The translations under genes and the position numbers were made by a program. DNA of 64,000 nt from Isoetes taiwanensis (taxonomy: Eukaryota; Streptophyta; Lycopodiopsida; Isoetales; Isoetaceae), in the NCBI GenBank assembly GCA_021234155.1, contig JAJEKV010000006.1, positions 14,522,902-14,586,901 on the forward strand, read 5' to 3'. A model generated the notes under the pieces. That model ran no database searches, was not told the origin of the DNA, and worked only from the letters and a program-made list of their open reading frames with translations. Position 1 is the first letter of the stretch; the number at the start of each line of letters is the position of its first letter. Below are positions 21,856 through 34,935 of this stretch, piece after piece.

Positions 21856-23283
21856 AAAACAGCACCACCCAACAAAAAACGTTCCATAAAAAAACGCGAC
21901 ATCTAGAGAAAGATAAGCATCAATGTAAAACCATAAAAAAGAACATCAAGAACACGAAACAAACTAAAAGTGGCCATTAAAATGTGCCCAATATAACAGC
22001 TTGTATATAACAACGTAAGACACGCAATGTCTAGATAAAGAGAAGCATAAAAAGGAAAAAATGATCCAATAGAAACCCATGTCGCAAAATCTCAATGTGG
22101 TGCCAAATGCAATATGCATCATATCTAGATAAAGTTAAATCGCAACCCATGCACAAATTAGAATGTGCCCAATACAATACCTTGTGGACAACAACGTAGG
22201 ACACCCTATATCTAAATAAAGAGAAGCATAAAAATGAAAGATAATCCAATATAAACCCCTGTCGGAAAATCTCAATGCAGTGCCAAACGCAATATGCATC
22301 CTATCTAGATAAAGCCAAATAGCAAATATGCCAAAGATATGTAATGAGCATACCAAATAGAAAAAGATCCGCTACAAGCAATCGGATAGGATAAGGACCT
22401 AGAGAGGAAGGAGAGGAGCGAAAAAGAGGGCCGCCGGAGGCGCTGAAGGATAGTGAGGGGCCAGGCATGCGAACGAAGGCAAGCGAGCTAAAGAAATCAT
22501 ATGAGCACGGGCAAGTGGGTCTCGTTTGGAGTGGCAGGGGGAGAAAGGGAACCAGGGTCCGAAGAGTCTGGTTCAAGCGCGAGGGAAGCTTCTCGTTGAC
22601 GACGAGAACCAGCAGGGCGAGCAAGCCGTGGAGAGAAAAGCGAAGTTGAAGAAGAAGAGCCGAAAATGCCTGCTATGGACGGCATCAGCTCAATGACCTG
22701 AAAAAGGGAGGAACATTAGAGAACAAAAACAATGAAAAGAAAAAGACGCCGCCACGATGATGAATCGAAGGAAGGGCCCAGCATAGTTGACTGATTTGAA
22801 TACAAATGCCGGACCGAAGTCCGTGAATGGGGCTATGGACCGAAGTCCAAAAATGTGGCTATTATCCCTTCCGAACCTGTGGCCAATATCTAGAGGGAGA
22901 TAAGTCAACAAAGGAACCCTTCATCATGGATCCCCAAAAAGAATAAACAATAACGATAAATAAGAAGGAAGAATAACAAGTAACCGAGATAATAAAGCAA
23001 AGAGGAAAAACTTACGCATAGGAATGCAAAAATGCATAGACATAAAGATCGAACGAGAAACATGGAGATGTTGAGTAGAGTCGCACACCACGTAGCGAGC
23101 GCGAGAGGACGAGGACCGCCAGCAACCGTGAGTACGAACCTCAACATGTGGACCCTGCATATCGAGCAAAAAAACGGAGGAAACGGGAAAGAATGATAAA
23201 AACTAGGGGCTAAAAGAACATGAAAAGTCAACCATGTCTAATAAAGCAACGTTTCGAAACTTACACAATGAGTATGTAATATG
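21856..23283. other. Non-coding, contains a diverged tandem duplication
   Basis: Units of about 130 bp at 22012-22144 and 22192-22323 (TAAAGAGAAGCATAAAAA, CAATATGCATC, ATCTAGATAAAG) are diverged copies about 180 bp apart. The rest, including a GC-richer patch at 22.4-22.7 kb, shows no gene. Confidence 0.5.
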
Positions 23284-23420
23284 TAGCAAAATAACAGGGG
23301 GTTACTTTTAGATTTTTATACATTTTTTTACATGGTTTTTCTATGATTTCGTCGCCGTATTCATTTGCATATACTAAATAGTATTTCTAGAGTGCGCTCA
23401 ATTTTTAGCCATTGATTTTA
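23284..23420. repeat. Dispersed repeat R2 (copy 2)
   Basis: Counterpart of 5437-5580, in the same orientation. Here it lies about 240 bp upstream of the CDPK start codon. Confidence 0.7.
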
Positions 23421-23661
23421 GAGAAAGGGAAAATCTGTGGCAGAGCCCCTTTTTTTTCTTTGCATATTTCTTATTTGTTTATCCTTAATCCGGCAACACA
23501 AACCCTCCACGATTTAGGGCAGAGCTTAGCGAACTTGCAGAGCTTCCAGAAGCAGACGCCGGTAATGGAGTAGCCAGCTCCGGCATGAGCAAAAAAACCC
23601 ACCTGCTCGATTTAATCCTGCGCGTCCAATTCTTCAGCACATCCATTCTGCAAAAGTAGCC

Positions 23662-24078
23662 ATGGGGAACTATTTTTCCAATGATGATGAGCGCTATGTG
23701 GATTCCAAGCTTGCCCCGTCCCCTCCTTCCTACCCGGCATATAATCCTCCACCAAAACCAGCTGCAAATGGCAGCAGTGTTCCTCATGATTCTAACAAGT
23801 CCGGCGGTAGTAGTATCCCTCTCAAGCATCAGATCAAGCCTAGACCTACTCCACAATCCTTAACTGGTAATGTGTTGGGGAAGCCTTTGGAAGATGTGAA
23901 GTCAATCTATGTCGTAGGAAGGATTGGTCTTTACAATGCAACGGAGCACATCTTCAAGAGCCGCTTGCAAGCCAATCGGACAAAAAGGATCATTTTCACA
24001 GCTTCCTTCTGCTGCAGATCATGGAATGGTAGGCTCAGATTTTGGAGAATATGCTCGAAATGGATCGGGCAGAGGTAA
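23662..24078 (+). pseudogene. CPK: Calcium-dependent protein kinase, N-terminal exon fragment
   Basis: An ATG opens MGNYFSNDDERYVDSKLAPS, a Pro/Ser-rich variable region, then TGNVLGKPLEDVKSIYVVGR at residues 68-87. Plant CDPKs start MGNxxS (Gly2 myristoylation) and enter the kinase domain with VLGKPLEDVKxxYxxGxELGRGQFG. Here homology stops at GR: the following IGLYNATEHIFKSRLQANRT is not kinase. There is no Gly-rich loop, catalytic core or EF hand. A second scrap (SAADHGMVGSDFGEYARNGS, another frame) follows before GAGGTAAG. It therefore looks like a chimera of host gene pieces, as made by Helitron or Pack-type capture. The usual palmitoylated Cys near position 4-5 is absent. Confidence 0.8.
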
Positions 24079-25965
<1,887 letters not shown>

Positions 25966-26425
25966 AGGGCCCGAAGGGCCCAAATTCTTTTTTATTTAAT
26001 ATAACAATTAACACACAACTACCATTAACATTATTAACACAAACCATTGCATTTAACATATTTAAATTAAAATCCCCCTTAAACCCCCTTTGGTTTGGGT
26101 GCATATTCACACGGGGGGTTACGTAGGGCAGCGAGAGCCCCAAAAACATATTTATAATACATGTACAAAATTAACACCATTAAGTATATTCTCTGAAACC
26201 TTATAGTATTTTGCAAACCTTAATATACAGTATCCAAAAATTTGTACATGGATACCCCACAAACGAGGATCGCTATGTACGGTCCAGATCTTGGAATAAA
26301 GGGCAAATATGCCCATCCGACAGCTCTCGTTGCCCGAAGTAACCCCCCGTGTGAATATACACCCAAACCAATCGGGGTTTAAGGGGGATTTTAATTTAAA
26401 TATGTTAATATCATATATAGGGAGC
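25966..26425. repeat. Fold-back repeat R1 (copy 2), intact arms
   Basis: Starts GGGCCCGAAGGGCCC. The left arm at about 26053-26140 (AACATATTTAAATTAAAATC, TTTGGGTGCATATTCACACG, CAGCGAGAGC) is repeated inverted at about 26326-26417. The interior (26145-26310) has ATACCCCACAAACGAGGAT. No frame encodes a transposase. It behaves like a MITE or fold-back element of unknown class. Confidence 0.8.
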
Positions 26426-26799
26426 AAAGCTATGCACGAAAAATCAGCCTACTGCGAAAATGACAAAGTGGAGCTAACGAAAACAAAGAAGCTCCCAAAT
26501 CCATAAAATTGGTACACCGAACAATATCACCCGTCACCCATGTTCAAGAATAGAAAATATAACTTCATGAAGCAACAAATAAGTGCGCTAATAAAGTGAA
26601 CAAAGGAACCAACAAACACTAGAGTTCCCCGATGATCATGCCAAAAAAGAAGAAAAAATCTTAAACACAACCTCCAAATATTCAAAACCCAGTATCGGAC
26701 CAAACCAAATATAAAATATACATATAAGAAATTGAGCCACAAAGGGGAAAACATGTCACAAAATACTTGAATAGAACAGAAGAACGACAAGAGGAAGGA
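26426..26799. other. No recognisable gene
   Basis: A-rich sequence upstream of the microsatellite; nothing recognised. Confidence 0.4.
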
Positions 26800-26962
<163 letters not shown>

Positions 26963-27010
26963 AGGCAGCATCCAACTGGACATGTGACCACACACCACAC
27001 TACATTGCTT

Positions 27011-27534
<524 letters not shown>

Positions 27535-27765
27535 ATCACCCAGGGGGTGGAGAAAAGCATCACCCAGCGGGTGGAAGAAAAAACATGATAAACAGAAATT
27601 TGTGTGCAAATATAGCTAAATATCAAATATGATGTATAGGGGAACACAATGCATAAGGATACCCGGGGGGTGGAGAAAAGCATCACCCAGCGGGTGGAAG
27701 AGAAACATGATAAACAGAAATGTATGTCCAAATATAGCTAAATAGCAAATATGATGTATAATGGT
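27535..27765. repeat. Tandem pair carrying mini-hairpins
   Basis: Two copies, about 130 bp apart, of GTGGAGAAAAGCATCACCCA, GCGGGTGGAAGA, AACATGATAAACAGAAAT and AAATATAGCTAAATA. They share the CACCCagcGGGTG hairpin type with 21.4 kb. The ACATGATAAACAGAA word also occurs at 20008. Confidence 0.85.
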
Positions 27766-29302
27766 AGCACAATGCACAATGATAGCGAGCTAAAAATGAA
27801 GCCCCCGAAAAAGACAACAAAGGTATGCGTTAAACCCACGCAGAAATATGAGAAAGGAAGAATGTAAGCCAATGAACAAATCAATAAGAAAATAACCCCA
27901 GCCAACTGTTGAAGAGTGCGGTGCATCAAACAACAAGATAAACCACAAGTGCAAAAAATAAAACCCAACAACTATGGGAAACCTAGAATGTAGAAGATAA
28001 TACCACCCGAATAACGTATACTAACCTGAGCCGAGTGTAGTGTATCACACATAAGATACAAACACAAGTGCAAAAGATAAAACCCAAACCACCATGGGAA
28101 ATCCTAAACGCAGAAAAGAATGCCACATAACCACATGGAAACCACAATATAAAAAAATAACATACAAAAGAGATACATGTCGGAGAAATAACACGCAATT
28201 GAGGCCATACTGCAACCTACCATGGAAATGGAATGCATCAATGTAAAAAAGACAAATGCAACCCGGAAGATGGTGGCCACAAATCTATGGGCAATAAAAA
28301 GATAATAAACCATGGGACTGCAGCGTAGAATTACGAAGACAAGACAACATCCCAAGTAAACGACCACAAGACAAAAATGAGGCAAAAAATGAGCCAGAAC
28401 ATAAACAAGAGAAAAACAGCACGAGGAGAGCATAGACCCATTTAAATAGGAGCATGGCTATCGGGGACTAAAGGCATGCATATAGACCATATAACAAGTG
28501 GAAGTAGTAAGCCCACCACAAAGAAATGGATGAGCTAAGAAATGCACTGAAAAACTAAAACAAATTTCCGGGCCGATGGAATGGATGGAGGAGGAAAGGA
28601 TCCTGGTGACGAGTGCAAAGGAACCAAAAGGCAAGAAGGAGAAAACCGTCAAAAGTAGGTCCCATTACGCCTAGCAATGTCCAAGCAACTCTAGATGCAT
28701 AAATGAGGCAATTAAACTGATGGCTTTGTGAAAACAAGAAAAGAACCCGTTATAGTACTCGTAAGAACCATCAAAAATCAATAATCGTAAAAGAATACTA
28801 CAAAGGAACTTATCATAGTAAATATGTGAACAACAAGCATCGACATGACCCCAAGCAAAAAACCCCCAACTTATGGAATACTTGGAAGACAAGGCATGTA
28901 GCAAGATTGAAAATAACTGAGATGGCATACACAAGTCAGGGAACAATATTTTAACAACTAGCAGGACATACGGGATGACATACCGATATGGAGCAAGCAT
29001 GGGGAGGGTCCACCCAAATGATGGAAAATATAATGTAAATGTGACTCGTAATGCTTTCCAAGGGTATATGTAAAGGGGGCATAAGATAACCCGGTAAAGA
29101 TAGGTCGAGAAGTGGCTGGCCGAAAAGCAAAAGGAAGCTAAACGGAGGCTAAAGAAAGTCTGGTAGAGATAGAAGAAAAGGCATGTGGTAGGGAATCACA
29201 GAGCCAGAGAGGTGAAAACAATATACATTAAACAAGTGCGATCACCATAAACAATCGCGACCCCCATAGATACTGGAAAACACAGTTAGTCATGTCCTTT
29301 AA
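27766..29302. other. No recognisable gene
   Basis: A-rich on the plus strand. Words such as CACAAGTGCAAAA(G/A)ATAAAACCCAA recur at 27946 and 28070, hinting at an old duplication. The long hydrophobic minus frames reflect base composition. Confidence 0.4.
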
Positions 29303-29660
29303 CCATTTATATCAAAATAACAAGAACATAATAAAAGAGAACGTTTCAATAACCGTTATCTACAAACAAGGAACCCTATAAGGATTACATGCATGCGAGA
29401 AACAATATAATATCATAAAGCTTAAAAGGAAAGGTTTTTAACCATTTATATCAAAATAACAAGAACATAATAAAAGAGAACGTTTCAATACCGTTATCTA
29501 CAAATAAGGAACCCTATAAGGAGTAAATGCATGCGAGAAACATTATAATATCATAAAGCTTAAAAAGAAAGGTGAGGAAAAGTTGAGTTCTAAGCCGGAT
29601 TTGAACTTGGGTCTTTGCTACAATGGATTTAAACCTTAATCAACTAGACTAGTGGATGTC
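29303..29660 (-). mobile_element. tRNA-derived SINE with duplicated body
   Basis: On the minus strand 29660-29590 reads CTAGTCTAGTTGATTAAGG (A-box type) and, 27 nt later, AAGTTCAAATCCGGC (B-box, GTTCAAATCC at 29597-29606). This is the pol III promoter layout of a tRNA head. The body that follows (AAGCTTTATGATATTATAAT, CTCGCATGCATTTACTCCTT, TTATGTTCTTGTTATTTTGA) is present twice in tandem with a period of about 137 bp (29439-29577 and 29303-29438). Confidence 0.7.
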
Positions 29661-30974
29661 TAACAAATGAAAACCAAAGTTTTAATAAGAACTGGAAACA
29701 AATACAAATAAACCTAACAAGAGACTCTGTTTGTGCGAGGACAAGGCCGGAATGGCAAAGCAAGGTCAGAACAGGTCGGGATGGCGAGGAATCATGTCGG
29801 ATTTATAGAAGCAAGATCAGAATGCTGGAATAGGAGTGTGAGAGGCCGTTCTACGGCTTGTTCTATCTGCAAGCTTCTAGGTATGCAATTGTAGAGCTTC
29901 GTAACCCTGTGAAAAAGGAGCCGTGGCAGGAAGGCTTAAAAGAAGAACCAGTAGGGAACAGAAGGAGAAAACGGATGGCCACAAACCACATGCGAGCAGA
30001 ATGAGAAGGAGGCCGGAAGCAACTTGGGAAAAACATGCAATCAAATGAATGGCAGCCCAGATCCAATAAAAGTAGAGAGCCCAAAAACAGGGAGCCGAAA
30101 TGACAGCAGAGGACTGGTAAGCAATGAGCAAAAACATACCAAAGAGAGCAGGGGCCGTCAGATCTGGTCGGTACAGTAGCAGAAGGAAAGAAAAGTCCGA
30201 CCTCAGCATCTGCATGCCAATGGGTGGTGGATCCAAAGACAGCGCCCACCTTCCAATGAAGAGCCGAAAACTGCAGTTCCACCAACGGAGGAGCAATCGG
30301 CGTGAAGGAGGAAGTAGACAAATGGCAACATGGACAAGACAAGCTAAGGAAGGATGGGCAGGCTAAGGTCCAGCCAAGACAAGCGAAGAGCATGGCTAAG
30401 AGAGCGGAAAACGCAGTCGGGCATGAAAACAACCAACCCTGCAGGACTGATAAAACACAAAGCAGTGTATGGGGCAAACGATAGAATGAGAAGCAAAAGC
30501 CAGCATGGCTGAAACCGGGAGCCACCGATAGGCTCAAGCCGCAAATGTGTTATGAGAGGGTAAATCCAAAACATAACAAGACAACCACCAAACAAGAGAG
30601 CAACCAAGAAACCAAAACAGCGAAACCATCATAATTACCAGAACAAATGCGAAATACCCAATTGAAAACTGAAACCGTGGTGAAACACCCAATTGAAAAC
30701 TGAAACCGTGATTACACCGAAAACTGTAGGCCATGTTGCAAACAACGAATAGCCCATGCCAAGGATTCAACATGCAAATGCACAAAGAACCCATGCGAGC
30801 AAGAGAAACAATAGAACAACGAGATCTACAAAACTAAGGATGAGAAATCCCAGACATAAAGAACAGGGGAAGAAGGAAGAAGGAAGCGTACCTTCCCAAA
30901 GAAGGATAAGAAAACTCGCGAGGAAGATGCCGGTGGCGAGAACGGGGAGACAGAAGCCGACAGGGAAGCTTGAG
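29661..30974. other. No recognisable gene
   Basis: Mixed-composition DNA. A 37-bp near-duplication lies at 30657-30712 (CCCAATTGAAAACTGAAACC, twice). A 224-residue open frame on the minus strand (29863-30537) has no family features and is treated as chance. Confidence 0.4.
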
Positions 30975-31310
30975 AGGAAATCCGTTGGTCGAAGAGCCAT
31001 GGAAGCAACGAGAATAGAAGAAGAACTGCTGTGAGAAGACGCCGATAACCGGTACGAAAGAGGAAATAGCCTTATATAGCAGCTCGTCCTTTCCCAGAAT
31101 GGCGATCCGATGGCTCGGATCGATGCTATTCTGGAAAAGGACTCGCAAGAGACACAAAACCGGCCATAGATAGGCTTGTCATTCATCACAGCAGCAGTAT
31201 ACAATGTTTGGAGAATAGAGAGGGGTAGCCGACCATAGGAACAATATCGGACTACCCCATAAAAAGAAATGTGCACAGGCAGGTACACTATCCAACATCT
31301 GTAGCACACA
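30975..31310. repeat. Copy of segments found at 20.7 and 21.1 kb
   Basis: See 20676-21345. Here the two segments are adjacent, joined at CCGGCCATAGATAGGC. Confidence 0.85.
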
Positions 31311-32862
31311 ATTTTATTTGGGGTCCAGGTGTTATAACTGGATATTCCCTATGTTTTTCATTTTTTGGATAGCCTGCGATGTGCAGCTACCCACCCTATA
31401 CCATTGTAGAAAAACTGCTGAGATGAATGAAAAGCCTATCTATCCGCTTTGTTGGTTTCATGCGAGTTGCAGTGCAAGAATGTCGTCGATTCGCGTAGCG
31501 AATCGGCATTCTTGCTCAAGACGAGCATGCATGCATTGCATGCGTCGCATGCATGCATCGCATGCGTTTTAGGCCGTTCTTCAGGTTGGGTGTTTGCTAC
31601 TTATTGCGGAGTTCTTCATCGACGTTTCATCGGCGCTTCCTCTTCTCTCAGCAGTACCTTATTCTCTTTGAATTGTTTCCGTGCGGGGGGGGCTTCTTCC
31701 CGCCTGGTTTGGCCAATTTGACGTTGCTTTCCTCGCTGTCCTTTTCGCCTTTTAGCCTTCATCCTGTGACCTTCGTCCTCGATCCTAGTTTGTTAAGGAA
31801 GTCCTTTGGTATTCGGGCGCTTTGTTGGTTTCATGCGAGTCGCAGTGCAAGAATGTCGTCGATTCGCGTAGCGAATCGGCATTCTTGCTCAAGACGAGCA
31901 TGCATGCATTGCATGCGTCGCATGCATGCATCGCATGCGTTTTAGGCCGTTCTTCAGGTTGGGTGTTTGCTACTTATTGCGGAGTTCTTCATCGACGTTT
32001 CATCGGCGCTTCCTCTTCTCTCAGCAGTACCTTATTCTCTTTGAATTGTTTCCAGGCAGGGGAGGGGCTTCTTCCTGCCTGGTTTGGCCAATTTGGCGTT
32101 GCTTTCCTGCTGTCCTTTTCGGCCTTTAGCCTTCATCCTGTGACCTTCGTCCTCGATCCTAGTTTGTTAAGGAAGTCCTTTGGTATTCGGGCGCTTTGTT
32201 GGTTTCATGCGAGTCGCAGTGCAAGAATGTCGTCGATTCGGCGTGGCGAAATCGGCATTCTTGCTCAAGGCGAGCATGCATGCATTGTATCATCGCATGC
32301 ATGCATCATGCATCGCGTTTAGGCCGTTCTTCAGGTTGGGTGTTTGCTACTTATTGCGGAGTTCTTCATCGACGTTTCATCGGCGCTTCCTCTTCTCTCA
32401 GCAGTACCTTATTCTCTTTGAACCCACCCTCCCCCCCTTCTTTGTTTATATTTTGTACAAGTTCTGTTTATCATGTTTTCCACCCGGTGGGTGATGCTTT
32501 TCCACCCAATTTTGGTGATGCTATTCTCTGGTATGTTTCTCGTTTGTTGTGTTGGTGATGTGCGGGTGCGGGTTGGCGGCGCCATCCGTTTGACTTCTCC
32601 ATGCGGGGTTTTGGGGCGATTCTATGCCTTACGTTTGTCTAAGCCCCTTGCTTGCGAAGGCTTATCACTAGGGTTTTCCTCGAAAACCCCCGAAGGGCGG
32701 GTTTTTTAATCCCGGTGATAAGCTTCGGCGGTACATCAGCCACTCATCTTTTAGCATTGTATTTGTTTTTGGGGTCCAAGTGATATAATTGGATTTCCCT
32801 TTATTTTTTGTGGGTAGTTACGCGTATTATGTGTATCCATGTCCACCATTGTAGTAGATAGG
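31311..32862 (+). mobile_element. Composite non-coding repeat, plus orientation, three tandem monomers
   Basis: Monomers of about 373 bp start near 31440, 31812 and 32184, each at GCTTTGTTGGTTTCATGCGA. Each contains an inverted repeat (AATGTCGTCGATTCGCG / CGAATCGGCATT) and a GCATGC-rich palindromic patch (GAGCATGCATGCATTGCATG). After the third come CCACCCGGTGGGTGATGC, the hairpin block (32672-32712), GGGGTCCAAGTGATATAATT and a 3' end at CCACCATTGTAG. No coding capacity. The layout of repeated 5' monomers plus a unique 3' end recalls 5' UTR monomers of some LINEs. Confidence 0.65.
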
Positions 32863-33893
32863 CTTCTCATTCATCTCAGTGATTTCTACAATGGTGGGCG
32901 ATGGATAGCCGCTTTATGCGAACTATCCACAAAAAATAAAGGGAAAATCCAATTATATCATTTGGACCCCAAAACAAATACAATGCTAATAGATGAGTGG
33001 TTGATGTACCGCCGAAAGCTTATCACCGGATTAAAAAACCTCGCCTTCGGTTTTCGAGGAAAAACCCTAGTGATAAGCCTTCTCAAGGGGCTTAGACAAA
33101 CGTGAAGGCATAGAATCGCCCCAAAACCCGCCGCGATGGAGAAGTCAAAACGGATGGCGCCGCCAACCCGTACTGCGCATCACCAACAACAAACGAAAAC
33201 ATACCAAAGAATAGCATCACCCAAAGGTGGAAAAAAGCATCACCCACCGAAAGTGGAAACATGATAAAACGTAACTCGCATAAAAAAAGAATAAACAAAG
33301 AAGGGGGAGGGTGGGTTCAAAGAGAAAAAGGTACCGCCGAGAGAGAGGAAGCCCGATGAAACGCCGAGGAAGAATTTCGCAATAAGTAGCAAACGCCTAA
33401 CCCGACGAACGCCCAAAACGATGCGATGCATGCATGCATGCGACGCGATGTATGCATGCATGTTGCCTTTGAGCAAGAATGCCGATTCGCTACGCCGAAT
33501 CGACGACATTCTTGCATTGCATCCTCGATGAAACCAACAAAGCGCTGAAAACCAAAGGACTTCCTTAACAAACTAGGATCGAGGACGAAGGTCACAGGAT
33601 GAAGGCTAAAGGCCTAAAAAGACAAAGAGGAAAGCAACGCCAATTATAAACCAGTAAAGAAGCCCCTCCCCGCCTCGAAACAAATTCAAAGAGAAAAAGG
33701 TACTGCTGAGAGAAGAGGAAGCGCCGATGAAACGTCGAGGAAGAATTTCGCAATAAGTAGCAAACGCCCAACCTGACGAACGGCCCAAAACGCATGCAAT
33801 GCATGCATGCGATGCATGCATGCGACGCATGCAATGCATGCATGCTCGTCTTGAGCAAGAATGCCGATTCGCTACGCGAATCGACGACAACAT
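32863..33893 (-). mobile_element. Composite non-coding repeat, minus orientation, tail-to-tail with the previous copy
   Basis: The mirror image of 31.8-32.86 kb: 3' end TAGATAGGCTTCTCATTCAT at 32850, hairpin block at 33027-33065, GTGATGC hairpins at 33215-33255, and two monomers up to 33890. Many small differences from the plus copy show it is not a very recent duplication. Together they form an imperfect palindrome of about 2 kb. Confidence 0.65.
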
Positions 33894-34935
33894 CTTTTTG
33901 CTTTCAGATAGACAGTTATGTTGCAAAGCGTCATGTGGATACTAGATCCTTTGGGGTTGTGAATCAGGCTTCATGCGTTTTTTCTTTTTCTTTTTTTTGT
34001 CGGAACTAAGATCTATTTACTTTGACAATTACAAATTATAATCTATTTGAGCTTGCAAACAACTCTTTATTGCACTATCTGAGCAGATGTAACAATGTAG
34101 CATAAGAACAATGTTACTTAAATTAGTATTTCATGTTTCTGTGTGCGCAAGTGCAACATACCTAGCTATCTATCTATTTATGTATCTTAATGTTATGTTC
34201 TTATTTAAAAGCATCGTCTGTATTTCCCATCCCACTTCAAGTACGATGCACAATGTCCTTCACATATAACCACTCTATTCCATCTTCAGTATCTACAACC
34301 ATCTATTCCACCTTTTCATCTACCCTCCACATGCATTGTCGAATGCACAATTTGGCCTAAGGTAAGAATACTAAAATAGTTGAACCTATGCAATTCAAAC
34401 ATGTTTGATAAATTGCACATTTATGGTTTGGGATGAAGCTATAGGTTTAGGATTTAAGGATTTGAGTCATTCAGGTTCTGAGAATTTATTACATCATGAA
34501 TGCTAATGATCATAGAGTATCTCATACATAAATCATGCAATGCTATCAACCATGCCATCATACCGCAAATTTAGTGTTTAGTGCTTATGTTTAGGGATAG
34601 GATATCATGACTATGTATCACTTAAATTTACAACTTTTAAAGATGGAGTCCAACATGGTGACTTACCAAGTTCTATTTTGTTAAGGGACCCTGACACCCA
34701 TTACATCTACATACACGATTATATCTACAACCCTTTACACTTGGCACTCTATTACATCTATGGGCATAATTACATTTCTAGCTCTTTAGTGCACCTATAA
34801 ACTCTATTACGTCAAGCCATTCCACACATCCAGGACTAATGCCCGGCATCGCCAGGCACACGTTTCTAGTTCATGATTATTTTCAAATGGTCATCCAAAC
34901 AAACATGGTTACAATACAATATTTATAAATTGAAA
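33894..34935. other. No gene; possible decayed Helitron end
   Basis: A short exon-like plus frame after TTGCTTTCAG at 33901-33920 (IDSYVAKRHVDTRSFGVVNQ) is unassigned. ACTAATGCCCGGCATCGCCA at 34843 resembles a diverged Helitron 3' hairpin. The remainder is AT-rich with nothing recognised. Confidence 0.35.

Noticed and set aside
29863-30537. A 224-residue minus-strand frame with Cys/Phe-rich hydrophobic sequence
   Set aside because: No family motif, no supporting neighbours, and several similarly hydrophobic chance frames occur on the same strand.
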